In this document: piece after piece, positions 23,098-36,100 of the stretch
Numbering within the stretch: the first letter of the stretch is position 1
How the letters are laid out: the number at the start of each line of letters is the position of its first letter
From: Climacium dendroides
Taxonomy: Eukaryota > Streptophyta > Bryopsida > Hypnales > Climaciaceae
Length of the DNA: 64,000 bases
NCBI GenBank assembly: GCA_950106755.1
Contig: OX467082.1
Location: forward strand, 36,952,001-37,016,000
Reading direction: 5' to 3'
Made by a program: the position numbers and the translations under genes
Notes under the pieces: model-generated
The model's database searches: none
What the model saw: only the letters and a program-made list of their open reading frames with translations
What the model was told of the DNA's origin: nothing

Positions 23098-24502
23098 TCT
23101 TTAGCCACCACATGACTCTGTTTTGGCCGATGTTCAATAAAACTTGGTTCGGCTGTAGATTTGGAGACAGGACTGGAGTTGGAGACAAGCCCGCTTCAGG
23201 GATGAAGAAAGTGACAGTAGCTTGAAATCCACTGCTTGTTCCATCACTACAAATGCGGCCATGGATGGAAACGCTCGCCCCATCGGAGATGCGGTTGGCT
23301 GTGGACAAGGAAGTACTGAGGCTTGTGGACTTGGACTCTGCAACGCGATGCCCTTGAATCTTGTAAAGGATCATAGTGTATGCAGTGACACAATTATTGA
23401 AACTCCACTGATTTATCCAATTAGCGAGAGTTAGTATCAGCTGCAAAATTATTATTTACCCTCAAAATCAGTGTCGCTGCAAAATTTCCTTTTTTGTGGA
23501 AATTGATATTATGCAGCTTGCATCACTTGGCCTACACTAATTTCAAATAGTGTGGCTTTGGTATACTTGTATCACATACACTAGTAGGATAAGCTAGTGT
23601 ACATTTTGACTTACTATAGTAGGATTGAACTTCTTTTCTCCTTTCATTGTCAGGAACTAATTTTGTGTTATTGAATATTTGTAGAATGAATCCCTACCTT
23701 TGTGTTTTAACACTTGTTTTCGGTTCAATGTGTTTCACATTGGGTGGAGTAGCCATAGCCTCTTTGAGATTTTTTTTGAGCTTTGGTTTGTCTTCTGTGA
23801 GCATGCAACAACTTGCATCACTTTCTTCGGTATTTTTTAGGCCATGGTGATTCCAAAAACACTCGTATGCGATTTGTCATTGCCATTTGCAGAGAGCAAT
23901 GAAATTATCCATTTGAATGCTCTTTGACGTGACATGTGTTTTGTCAATGCAAAGTATTAAGTTGAAATCGAATGACCTCCTGGATATGCAAAACTAAATT
24001 GATAGCCTCATCGTTGCTTCTCAGCCTAGATCTGAGATTGATACACTAATAGCAACAATAATTTAACAAAAGATCTTACTAAGTATGCTTGACAAGATAC
24101 ACTATCCTCAATCATGTTAATTTGGCATGATTCTTGACTCTAAAAACTATGAAACTTGTCTTTCTAAAATAGAGGCTTGGTACAGATTTATGGTTTAGTC
24201 CACGTGCTCTGAAAAGTGCCAAAGTGTAATGAAATTGACATAAAAACTAAGCCTCTCCGTGATACAACACCTCTCTGCGTACCATAGCTAAAAGTCAAAT
24301 GGTCCCTTATAGGGCCTAGAATTCCTTAATGTCTACCAAAAAACTCATCCAACAAAACTTTTGCATATAAGATCCAAATGATGTATTATCTGTTGGAACC
24401 TCCTTTCATTTGCCAACAATAAAAATATGAAAATTTAACCAATCTAATAAAACTAATTGTACATTAGTAAAGAAAGTGACACCTTTAGGTATCCCTACCT
24501 TT
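23098..24502. other. 3' flank and spacer
   Basis: 23098-23450 is still GC-richer and may be the 3' UTR of the preceding gene. The rest is AT-rich. A fragment at 23579-23630 resembles the flank part of the 75-bp minisatellite unit. No gene is supported. Confidence 0.5.
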
Positions 24503-24818
24503 GAGCATCTTCATTAGAGGTGTTGTATAGTTCTATCCAAATGTATTTTTTGCAAATATGAAAAGGTCCCCATCGGGTCTTACATTCCTTAAATTTAATA
24601 GTTCAAGTAGAATCCAATTTGGTATAGGGGAGCATATATATAGAACTCAAAATCACATTTTTGTATACTAATAGTATATTCAAGACAACTATTATTACCA
24701 ATGATAGTAATATAGTGGTAACTTATTGAGCAAAATTGGAGGGAAAGAGCATTTTCTATCTCCATATTTGCTCTCCTTTCATCTAGAAAAGAATAGAGAA
24801 GAATTGGTAGAGATGCTC
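24503..24818. mobile_element. Harbinger-like MITE
   Basis: Ends GAGCATCTTCATTAG and, reverse-complemented, GAGCATCTCTACCAAT, the common plant 'gagcatctcca' type. Flanks TTT and TTA are only an approximate 3-bp duplication. Non-coding, 316 bp. Confidence 0.62.
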
Positions 24819-27437
24819 TTAGGACAAATCAATGCAGCCTCATGCATTATGTAGACATTTGGGGTTGTACATCAAAACAATGTACAACTATTTTATTCCC
24901 CGAGAGTATGGCCACGTTGGAACAAACTCAATGACTCTAAGTAGACCCTTGCAAAAATTGTGCACCCCACTATCATTCTTTCAACTCCAACTTCTAAAAC
25001 AACTACTTTGAAAATTCGACTAGTGGCACAAAATAAAAGAGGGCCTCTTTGGTGATGTAAGATTGTAAAATGTAGTAACTCAAGTTCATTTGGAGAGCAA
25101 GATTTGCTACAGGGACCGAAGCAACAAAGATGGATAGAAATAGCAAAAATTGCACAAGTAGTAGAAACAACAAAAGCTAATGAGTAGTCCAAAACTCGGT
25201 GAGGAGGTAGGATGAACAATTTTGAATTGTAGTAGTAACTCGAGATGGTAGGGGTTTGGCTCTACCCTAAGCCATGACCACGTAAGGGCTTACTCTAAGA
25301 GTACATTTCCATCGGACTCACTAGAGCTCTAAAGTAGACCCCTTTTTTGGTTTCTATTGTACTTAAGGGAGTTGTAGCACTTTTTGTTACAATTCTTTGT
25401 TCATGTCCAGTCATTATTTAAATATGCCCAAGTATGGTGATGCTAGATATGATTTGAGTAAAAAGTGGAGAACAGTGTTGATTTTTAGTGAACTTAGTGA
25501 AAACAACATGAAGGCTTCTAAAGGGCCTTAAACTTTTTTGCAACAATTCTTTACTCATGTCTAGTCATTATTTAAATATGCCCTAGTATGGTGATGCTAG
25601 ATGTGATTTTAATAAAAAGTGAAGAATAATGTTGATTTCTAGTGGATTCAATGCCGGGGAGGTCACTTAGTGCGCACATTAGAAACCACGTGAGATCTAG
25701 GACAGGGTTCTATATATTTATTGTGCCAAAAAAAATTTAATTTAAAATCTAATATAGAGTGTGTATAATTACATGTAGGATACTATAGCTAATATAAGAT
25801 TATTTTTAATACTGTATATTAGATTTTACATAGAAAAAATATAGAGGGACAATAATATGTGGGGAAGAATGATTTTGTAGAGAAGTAGAGTGGATATTTA
25901 ATGTTTAAAAAACAGATATGGACAAAAAATGACACATTATTTGTACCAAATTATCCATGAACCTTAGATGAGGGGTTGTGGTTGCCTCAAGAGTTATTTG
26001 TAAAGTCCTTTGAAGTCATTTAGAATTTGAAGAATCTATTATGAATTTTACTTTAATATATTCTTATGGCGCTCATTATATATTTGTAGATGATTAGCAG
26101 TAAGTTGTTTGGCACAATTAGAATGAATTGTTTACAGTTTGTGAAAGTATTTGTTTGACTATAGTATACCTAATATCCAAACATATTATACTTTAGTTTT
26201 TAGTAACCATAAAAAAATGGTTAGAAAGAGAAGGGACAAAAGAATAAAGAAAAAAAGGATAAAAATAGTAATACAAAAATCATACAATAATTATTAGCTC
26301 TAAGTTTTAAATCTAATATAGAGGTGTATTCAAAACAATTTAACATAATTTGTCATTTTGTCCTTTTCATGTTTTTTGTAAGGTCAAGTCGTTTCCATTT
26401 AGTTATGAAGAGACAAGTTGTCAAATAGTTCACACTAGTATGAAAAGAGCTTACAAATTAGATTTGAACAAGGTCAATTTGATAAGATTAGAAAGGTGAC
26501 AATTTGGCTTAGTGTCTATTTAAATCCATTGTTGGACTAGTCATTATACAACTCTTCAAGAGGCTATATAGCTAGGTCCAATGGACTTTAGTTTGGAATT
26601 CATATTCAAGCTTATTCAACGGTTATGGCTCATTAATAATTTTGTTGTATTAATGTATTCTTTCAATCGATTCCTCTTTGTAAAATTGTGAAATTGTAAT
26701 TGTGTATTTGCAATTTGCCTTGTGTGAGATGGCTAAAATTGCATTTGTGTTAGCACCTTGTGGATCCATAGATCCCTATTGAATTCAAATCGTCAATTAT
26801 TTGTTTATGCCACTAGCTTGTGAGAGGTTTAGGAGAGCATTTTTTAAGCCGACCACTTTCAAATAAATTAGAATATTGACTTGGCAAATCAATTTTCCAA
26901 TTTTACGAATGGCAAAATCTAGGAGGGACTTAGAAGTGAAGCTATTTGGTTGATGATTGAGTCAGGTAGAGTGGAAATCAAATTGCAAGAAGGAAGTGGG
27001 ATTGAGAAGTGGACTTGCTGAGTGGATGAAGGAGTTGGGCAAGCATGGAAGTCAAATCGGCAACAAGATAAGTTGCTTATTATTTAGGAATGATTGAAGA
27101 AGATTTGAATTTGTAATATATTTAATGGCCATTTTCTTTATTTAAATTGTATGTGTTGATATCATTGATTTATTGTTGTGGAAGTTATGATTGAGCAATT
27201 AGCCTAGAATTTGTCTATAGCAAATTATAGTGTCTAATGGTTCATAGAACTTAGTGAATTGATAGGTTTGTAGATCATTGAGTCTAGTTGAAAGAGGTCG
27301 AAAACCAGGCTAGTTGTACTTGAGAACTGGCTAGCAGGTTACTAGACTTAGTAATGAACTAATGAATCAATTCTAGCAATTTGATTATTTTTGGTGAGTT
27401 AGATTGTATTGATATTAAAAGAGAAATTGCTAGTTAT
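24819..27437. other. spacer with internal repeats
   Basis: A segment at about 25350-25490 is repeated at about 25515-25650 (shared 'attctttgttcatgtccagtcattatttaaatatgccc'-type sequence with changes). No gene is supported. Confidence 0.5.
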
Positions 27438-27735
27438 CACTAGTAGAAAACAGGCTATCAATGACTACTGTTTATAACTGCGTAACCAGTCATTTAGGAC
27501 ACTAATGTCAATAGAATGACTAAAACTGGATTTTGGGCTCAGAGTCATTTAGGACAAGTAATTACGGACAAGGCAGTCATTTGGGATAAGACCATTCTTT
27601 TTCATCCTATGCTGATGTGGAACTTCATTAGGGTGTGATTATATGGAGTACCTCCAATGGCAGTTTGCCACGTGGCTACAGATCTAACATATTGAGTTGG
27701 CAGTTTTTTATTCGTTGGTATTGGAGTGATTCTAT

Positions 27736-28090
27736 TTGATGTCAAATAAGTTGTTGGAGTCATATTATAGGCTGCTGGAGTTATTTTGCAGGTTGTTGCA
27801 ATCAGTTTGCAAGATGCTACAGTCATTTTGTAAGCTGTTGGAGTCATTTCGCAGGTTGCTGCAATCAGTTTGCAAACTGCTGCAGTCATTTTGTAAGCTG
27901 TTGGAGTCATTTCGCAGGCTGTTGCAGTCATTTCGCAAATTGTTGCAATCACTTCGTAGGCTGTTGCAGTCATTTAGTAGGCTGTTGTAGTCATTTTTCT
28001 AGTTGCTGAAGTCATTTTGTAGGTTGCTAGAGTCATTATATAGGCTGTTGGAATCATTTTGTAGTTATTATGTAAGCTATGGTAGTCATT
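27736..28090. repeat. 15-bp degenerate tandem repeat inside the CACTA element
   Basis: Roughly 23 units of 'gttgYagtcatttYgcaggct' type, based on a 15-nt period. Because 15 is a multiple of three, both strands stay open over about 85-120 codons, giving low-complexity frames (LLQSF or MTPTAYK repeats) that I do not take as genes. Confidence 0.85.
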
Positions 28091-28209
28091 TTCAAGTGAT
28101 ATTCATTCCAAAAAATGATTAGTTCGGTCACAATATTGTAAGCATAAATGACTACATTTATACTATTACTACACTATGTTTGCACTATGACTACACTATG
28201 ACTATACTA

Positions 28210-28455
28210 TAATTGCACTATGTCAAAATCTAAATTGCTTAAGTTGCCTAAATTGCATGAACTACCTAAACTCCTTAAATCGCCTAAGTTGCTAGAAATC
28301 AGGAATTGCCTAAGTTGCTTAAATTGCTTAAATTTTCTAAACCACCTGCATTACCTGAACTATCAGAATTGTCTGAACTACCTGAATTGCCTGAACTGCC
28401 TGAATTGCCTCAACTACTTGAATTGCCTGAACTACCTGAATTGCCTGAATTGAAC
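28210..28455. repeat. 9-bp-type tandem repeat inside the CACTA element
   Basis: Repetition of 'gaattgcct' and 'gaactacct' words. The plus-strand frame reads as LNCLNYLNCLN and is a by-product of the period. Confidence 0.85.
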
Positions 28456-28919
28456 AACAACAAATAACAACAAACAAGAAGTAAATAGTAGAAAACACTA
28501 AAGAAAAAGTAAATTGCTACATTCAAGAGATAAGGTTGGAAGTAGACTTGAACCTTCATTTACAAGCAAGAGGAACAAATGAGAGGAAGTTGATGAACAA
28601 GAAGCAAGAAGGAAACAAAAACAAGAAGAAGAAAGAAGCAAAGAGGAAGCAAAAGCAAGAAGATGAAGCTTGAAGAAAAAGGCAAAAATAGGAGGAAAAT
28701 ATAAGAAGAGATGAATCTTGAAGAAGGCAGTAGCAGCTGCAATGTGTGTTTGACAGCTGCAATTACAATATGCCACATGTCAACCTACATAGAAATAGAA
28801 AGGCGGCTGACCTAAAATGTGGCGGCTGACCTAAAATCTAAGACCTCCATTTACTATCAAGATACAATCTTATCCATCCATTTAAAGTCTAAACTATTCA
28901 TTTTCAAATTGCCCATCTA

Positions 28920-29060
28920 ATTCCACCATTTCAACCGTCCATTTGATCCATCCATCATTCCATTTAAGCCATCCATTTGATCCATCCATCATTCCATCTA
29001 AGCCATCCATTTGATCCATCCATCATTCCATTTAAGCCGTCCATCTGATCCATTCATCTA
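28920..29060. repeat. 'ccatttgatccatccatcattc' repeat inside the CACTA element
   Basis: Three to four imperfect units of about 42 bp containing 'taagccatccatttgatcc'. Confidence 0.8.
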
Positions 29061-29488
29061 AGCTGTCCATTTGAAAAGTAGTTTGTGACTTAAAAATGAC
29101 TACAATGCAATTAGCATTTTATAAAGAAGCAAATAATAAATTTAATAAGTTCAATTTCCATGGTGTCCTATTGTCAGTCATTTTTCAGTTTTACTGTAGT
29201 CATATATTGTGCTCATTTTATGACAGCACAACTCAAATATGACTCAACGAAAACTGCATCAGCAATAAGGCCACAGAATACAGACTGAACTGTGGATGAC
29301 ACTAGTTCTGGTCGTTTGTTTCATCTGGTCGCCATCCACTGCTCTGGGAAATCACTACTAAATGACTACTGATTGTGACAGGTCAGCTTTGACACCATTT
29401 CCATGATTGTCAGTCATTTTTTAGTAGCCTTTTAGTAACCAGTCATTTTTTGACTGGTTACATTTGACCCTGTTTTCTACTAGTGTAT

Positions 29489-30148
29489 AAATTGGTTCAA
29501 TTCACTTGTGGCATTATCAACAAGCCTCATGATTGTGTCTAATTGACTAGTGATATAGAAATCAATAGAGTCCAATTTAATTTGTTGCATAATTAGGCAA
29601 CATATGGCATGGTGTCCAATTGCCAACATTGAGTAGATTGAATTGAAGCATTTTAGGACTAACTGACAAATTAATACATTTTCTACTATAACCTACTTTA
29701 AAAGTGACCTTAGATACCTAAACGATAAACGAATTGACCTTTTTCCAAAGAACCCCTATACTAATAGGTCCTTGGGTTTTGTCTTAGAGTAAAAAAAATC
29801 CAACTTACAAGGGGCCAAAAAATTGGACTCAAAATAATATTATAAAGAATACTAGAATGCCCTATATTGTTGCCACAATTAAACAAAAAGTAAGAATAAT
29901 TTTCTAATTTTTTAAAATTAAAAATAACTCAAAAATCCATAACTTTTGCACTGTAGGCTCAAAGTCCACAAATCAAAGCTTGTGCGCCCCTCCTCACCCA
30001 AGGCTTTCCGATGGCACTAAGCACGTGATCAACGGACCTATAGTCCAATAGATCTCAATGTAAGAAACAAAACAAACAAGACAAATACGTGACCGACAGA
30101 TACATAGTCCCAAAGATCACAACGTAACAAACAAAACAAACAATTTAA
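29489..30148. other. spacer with a relative of the 6.5-kb array
   Basis: About 29960-30140 carries, in reverse orientation, the 'gcgcccctcctcaccc..ggctttccgatgg' and 'gatctcaatgtaag.aaacaaaacaaac' blocks of the array at 6541-7600. No gene is supported. Confidence 0.55.
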
Positions 30149-31063
30149 CCCCTAAAGTCCCAAGGATGTTTTTTGTCAAAAATCATTGAGAAATGTCACT
30201 TTTGTTGCATTCACCTAAGAAATCCAAAAAAATACATTTTTTCAAAATTCAACCATAGGATCTCGTATTTAACTTGTCTAAAAACATGTAGTAAAAATTT
30301 CATCAAATTTGACCATTAAATTTTGCAAGATATTTGCATCCAAAGTGAAAAAAACAAGTTTTTTGCAACTTGCTTGACTAGATTTTTTGGCTTTGAATCT
30401 TTTTAATTGAATTTTTTGCTCTATTAATTTTGATTTTTAAAGTTTTTATGTTGAATAGTTGAGTTGAGAATCTAAAGAAAAAATTCAACAAAAAAACACT
30501 TAATTTTCACTCATTAAAATTAAGTAGATGTAGGTTAAAGATTGAAGGAAAAAATAAACCATTGATAGCTTTAAGATGGAATTGAAATACAATAATTCAA
30601 ACGGTGAGATTGTTCTAAAAAGCAAACCTAACCTTGTTTAACAATTTTTTGGGGAAAATTGTAAAAACTGCATTCACAAATGAACCCTATAAGTTATTTT
30701 TTCAAGAAGATGCTTAGATTGCCTACAAAATTAAGATTGTCTATAACTTTCTCATCACTAGTCCAAATAGAATGAATCAAAGCTTCAAATGTAGACAAAA
30801 TTATAAGATTTTAGAATTTTAATTCTTTTTAAAATTATTTTGACTTTTTTTGATTTTTTTGTGTGCCCGATGACTTTTGTTTTTGGCTTATTGTGCCATA
30901 ACTTTATCACCCGGGCACCAATTGAAAGAAAATTGTATATTCACAAAGCTCTCAACAAACTCCACAACTTCAAAAAATCTCAAGAACATTCACTACAAAT
31001 TAGATAATAGGAACCTATCCGAATCCAAATTGTCCTCCAAAGGAACAAATGGTCCTTTAGGGG
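30149..31063 (+). mobile_element. TTAA-group element
   Basis: A 915-bp segment beginning TTAA|CCCCTAAAGTCC and ending GGTCCTTTAGGGG|TGAA. The right flank has one change from TTAA. The interior aligns by eye with 44658-45895 and 47640-48420 (shared 'ttgtctataactttctcatc.ctagtccaaatagaatgaatcaaagc'-like text). No coding capacity. Confidence 0.68.
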
Positions 31064-31227
31064 TGAAATGGATGGATAGGGTGCTCTAATACATGGCAAT
31101 TTAGAATTATTTTTAATAATAATATACATTAAATTATAAAATATTAAGAAAATATCCCCCATAAAATATCCTTGATCTCACGTATATACTAAACCTCTAA
31201 GCTAGTGACTTCTCCAAATTTCAATGA

Positions 31228-32000
31228 GAACATCACCACCCATCCTCCAAAATGCAGCTTGCAAAATGGAGGGCCATTCATTTTGCAAGCCGAGTTGAAA
31301 TGGTTTGTCCCACCCGACTTGTTAACAAGCCAAGCATGAGTGAGATATGAGGTAAGAAACAAAAAAAAGTGCTAGTACAACTAATCAAATTACGAAGAAA
31401 TCAAATGAATTGCCAATCAATTTCCAACAAATCAATTTGCTGATGAATTTCCAATTATGAATTTGTGATCCTGTTAATTTGTGATCATCCAATTTTTGAT
31501 GTTGTAAATTTGCAACGATGTGAATTTGCGATCAATGAAATCGTGACCATCCAATTTTGTGACTGAATTTGCGATGTTGAGAATTTGTGAGGAATGAATT
31601 TGTGATCATTCGATTTGCAATTCAATTTGCAATGTTGAGAATTTGTGATCATTCTATTTGTGATTGAATTTGCGATGTTGAAAATTTGCAATCAATGAAT
31701 TTGTAATGTTGTTCAATATTCAATGTTGGAGAGGGTAAAAATCAACCACATGAACACAATTGCGGGGAGATAAAAACACTTGTCGCATAGCTTTTGCCGA
31801 CTATGCGGGAAGATAATTTTAGTTGTCGTTTGTTGTTTTGCAAGCCGAGTTCCAACCTACAAAATGGCCCTAACATGCAAGCCACCCCCGGCTTGCAAGC
31901 CCTCCCTCTTAAGAAATCATCCGTTTTGCAAGACAGATGGGGCACTTTTGCAAGCCACTCTTAAGAAGTCATCCATTTTGTAAGACAAGTGGAGATGCTC
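31228..32000. mobile_element. Harbinger-like element, 773 bp
   Basis: Left end GAACATCACCACCCATCCTC; right end in reverse complement GAGCATCTCCACTTGTCTTA. Flanks TGA and TAA. The centre (about 31400-31720) is a degenerate repetition of 'aatttgYgatcaatgaatttg' and 'aatgttgagaatttg'. Near each end, copies of 'cattttgcaagcc' recur. Non-coding. Confidence 0.6.
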
Positions 32001-32181
32001 TAAAAATGATAGGAAGGCTCCTAGTGAGGACCTCGTCTAGCTAATGCGGATCTGACGGATTTTGAGGCGCATGAACCTTCTTTTCTTTCTTATTTTCTCA
32101 GAAGGAACAAAGTTCAATTGCAAAAGCAAAAGCAAACCAACCCAAGAAGGGGGAGAAAACTCACCCCTAAGGAAATCTTAA

Positions 32182-33110
32182 CCCTAAAAGGTTTTCGACC
32201 ATGTTTTCACCAAAAACACTCCAAAACTGCAATCTCTTAGTACAAGTATTAGAGTTTAGGAAAAAAAACAATTTTGGACACATATAACCATAGGATCTTC
32301 TATTACACTAGTTTAAGAAGATGTGAAAAAAAATTTCAAAATTTTTCCCTGTGTAGATTGCAAGATATTAGCATTTGAAGTGACAAGAAAAACTTTTTTT
32401 TGTCCTTGCGAATAACTAGGCACCCGCACTTTACAAGGTCACATTTGTATGAAAAAATGTCCAAAATGCCAATGGTTACTCTTTGGATTCATTCTTCAAG
32501 GCGAATTGGCTACATGCTTGAAAAATTTCAAGATCATTTGGAATTATATTACGACATATAGAAAAAAATAATAAGTAGAAAGAAGTAGAGAATGGATTAA
32601 AATACTAAATTGTTAACAATTTATTTATTGACATGAAAAATATCAATCCCAATGGTTGTAATGTTGTAATATACAATCTACACTTAATTTTTTTCCAAAA
32701 ATATTGAAAATTGAGTTATATAAAAAACTTCAAAGTTTATCTTCAAATAGAGATTTCATAACTACCTACACACTACTTGCAAACTAAAACTCCTCATAAC
32801 TTTCATCTCATTATTCAAAATGGAATGATTAAAAGCTTTTCATGTAAATATATATTTAAAAAATCAACTTCAATATTTTGTTTTCGAAAAAAAAATTTGT
32901 TGCCTAAGGTACTTGCAAATCACTGAAAATTACATATCATACAATATCATATCATGAAGTCAAAAGTTATAAAATTCTTGGGCCTTAGAGCTACTCCTTA
33001 AACATAAGTTGTATGAAAATTTTAAAGAGAAAAAATAAGAACTCTATTCATAGTAAGTTGCCAAAAAATTGCTATGTTGTTAAAAAAAATGCAGTTTAGG
33101 GCTTTAGGGG
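32182..33110 (+). mobile_element. TTAA-group element
   Basis: 929 bp flanked by TTAA (32178-32181, 33111-33114). Left end CCCTAAAAGG; right end GGGCTTTAGGGG. The interior matches the Helitron-inserted copy 751-1439 along most of its length, in the same order (caccaaaaacactcc, accataggatctt, gattgcaagatattagcattt, gtccaaaatg). The 751 copy is thus a shorter derivative or a sister. Confidence 0.82.
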
Positions 33111-33114
33111 TTAA

Positions 33115-36100
33115 GTAATTGTAACCTACAAGCTAGAGATATCTAAAATTATTCACTAAAGATGATGTGCATAGATGAAGTCAAAATTACTAGTAGGTGT
33201 TATTTTTTTTTACTTGTAGACAAATGGAAATTAGATAATTTCATTAAAAAAACTGGAATTTTTTTTTGATTTTCTATAAATTTTAAAGTGAAATCTTAAA
33301 ATGTTCTGTAGGTGCATATTTGAGGCACCTTCAAAAAGACCTAAAATCATTCACTAAGGGCTCAAAAGCATTTATAAAGGATTCAATTACTTTACAACCA
33401 TGTTGCATCATGTATAAAGTCAGACACATTTCGTGCAAATGATTTGATTTCTAAAAGACACAACCTCCCATGACCAAAATAATTTGAAAATTGGACTAGT
33501 AGGTACATTTTTTGTTTCTATAGTGAAGTGCAATCTATTAGACCTTTTAGGTCAGATGTGTTGTTACAAGGTTTTACCTTGAAATGCTACTAAAGATGCA
33601 AAACATCATGTGGATGACTTCACTTAGGGCTCTAGGATAAAAAAAAAATTTATCCAATTTTTCTTAAAGTTGTTGGAGTACATTTTTAGTGAATAGTAAT
33701 AAATTCCTTTATTATGGTATTGTTTACTTTTTCCAAAAAGAAGATGCTTTCACCTTTACAATGTATTTTGGTCATTTTGTGCTATTCACTCTAGATGTGA
33801 ATTTTAGCCATAAAAACGATATTTTAGGAATTTGAATTCAACTAATGAAATAAAGATTATTAAGTGCACATTCTACTCCCATTCAAAAAATTTAAAAATT
33901 TCATAAATTTCAATCATTTATATATGAATTTTAGGCATATAACACGGCTTGATAAGTTTCTAATTTCAGAGTGTCACAATAACTGTTGGTTTATACCATG
34001 ATGTTATACACTATAATATACATAGATTGTGGTAAAAATTTCTGATATTTTGAGAATATTTTGTATTTGATATCTATTTGTTTTATTTTATTTTTGAAAA
34101 ATTCACAATAATTTCAAAAAAATTCTAAAATTTTTGAAAGCTTTGTGATTTGTAGTAGATACATGAATTTATCTCTGAAAAATAAATTTCATTCATATGT
34201 AGTTGCAAAATGGAAACAAACAAAGTGATAGAAAGTGAAGCTTTAAATCAATGATCACATATCCACCCTTCCTAATTTATTGATGCATTAGAGAAATTTT
34301 AGACTCTCTAAAGGGCTACCAAGGTTTTACAAGCAAGTCTATTTTTAGATTCCTATTGAGCTATTCAAAAGATAGAATTTTTGACAAAAAAAAATTCCTT
34401 ACGTGAATATTGGGACTAAGGATCATTGCATGAAAGACCATTTGTTTTTTAAAGTATTTTGCATAGTATTCATTTCTTTCCAAGGATATTCTATAATTAA
34501 AATCTAAATCATTTTTAAAGTATACAATTTCAAAAAGAAGGTACCTTGGGAAGGAGAAGCATAGAAAAATTCTATAAGTAAAAGAACTAAAAAAGTGCAA
34601 AATCTCATGAAAATAGGTACTTGCACTGTAGGTTCACATTTTAATTTGTAGAAAATCGGAAAAGAATTTTTTTTTTAAATTGAACATTGGCAAGAGTTTA
34701 TATAGTGATGAGATTTCACTAGAAAGTTGATCTTAAAACTGTCTTCATTGTTTAGAAATTGTTCACAATAGAAGTGTTATTTGCACTTATGTGGAGGATA
34801 CAAATAATATATATGTAGATTCTCTATGGTAGGAATATATGTTCCTACTATGTAAATAGACCATGAAAATTCGAGCCCTAGATCATTAAATTTGGAGACT
34901 CCTAAAGTAGTAAACCCCCCTAAACCTCATAGTGTGACAAGTAAATAAAAATTATTATTTTTATACTTCAAAAGTTATAGAGGATGACTAGAAGATATCT
35001 CTTCATTGTGAAGGGAAATAGGACCAGTCTTTCTTGCAATGACCGCCTTAACAAGGAGTATATCTCCATTTTCTATTCCATAGTTGTCATAGGAGGGTAT
35101 TTGTAATGCTTTTGTTTAACTCTAATTGTAGTTGTTCAATGTGAATACAAATGATGACAACAAAAAAGAGATTACCACACCCTTCCTCCATTTAACTAAT
35201 TGACGTAATCAAAATAAATGTAATCTAGAGGGGCTTTTTGACACTTCGTAGTAGCTTTTTGGATAGTCCAGACCTTTTTTGTCATATTTGAAACACTGTA
35301 AGAGATCCCTACATCACAAAAATAGGTGCAAAACAAAAAATGGCTACAACTAGAGTGAACTTGCCATTTACTACATACATCCACAAAATAGACAACAACC
35401 TTTTTCATTTACCAAATAGTAACTACACAATCCAGCTACCAATTCAATTGGGATAAGAACAAATTTTATATCACCGCCCAATGACTACACATTGTATGAC
35501 AAAGGGTCGCAAGGAAATTTTAACTAGATTCAAGCTCCATCGCCTTTAAATTGCAATAAAATTTATAGGAAGAAATCTTTTTGCTATCCAATGCTATTCT
35601 ATCACCTTCATTGGACCCCAACTTTGCCTAAGTTCAAGCAAGATAAAGTCCACAACTTAACTTAACTTACTTCTTCAGACATCAGAGATAATTAATCTCT
35701 ACGACACGATCCCCAACAGTATACAGTCAAGTCCAATTCATTTATGAACTGTTGTTTGAGCCGTGCACATTTCCTTGCATAGCATGGAAAAGATTTGAAA
35801 TTTTTCATCTTGCATTATTTACACTCAATTCTCACACAACCCACTCAAGCCTACCAATTTTCAGCAAAAAAAAAGCAAAATTCCATTTTGGGTGAATTTT
35901 TTAAGTCAATTTTCAAGGTTTTACATAATATTTTATTGAAAATAATCGGTGATGAATTTTTTTAATTTGATTGCATAAATATGTAGGGATCATCTATAGG
36001 CACATCTTTCATATTAAAAAATATCCCATTATTCTATTAAGTAACAAAAATATAAGCTCCCAGTAAGGGCTCAATTGAAGTGTCATATGACCAAACTTTG

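Larger units (their letters stand above)
27438..29485. mobile_element. CACTA (En/Spm) element, non-autonomous
   Basis: A 2,048-bp element with canonical ends CACTAGTAGAAAACAGG and CCTGTTTTCTACTAGTG and a perfect 3-bp target duplication TAT (27435-27437, 29486-29488). Subterminal copies of 'agtcattt' on both sides fit transposase-binding repeats. It contains no TNPA/TNPD-type coding region. Instead there are three tracts of short tandem repeats and a purine-rich segment at 28500-28730. Confidence 0.92.

Noticed and set aside
22856..23446. 196-codon minus-strand open frame
   Set aside because: No motif, and it lies opposite the better supported plus-strand exon with matching splice signals; treated as an antisense shadow.
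24893..25219. 108-codon minus-strand frame
   Set aside because: No recognisable motif, in AT-rich repeat-like sequence.
27602..28453. Open frames with LLQSF, MTPTAYK or LNCLNYL repeats
   Set aside because: They are produced by 15-bp and 9-bp tandem repeats inside a CACTA element; low complexity, no domain.
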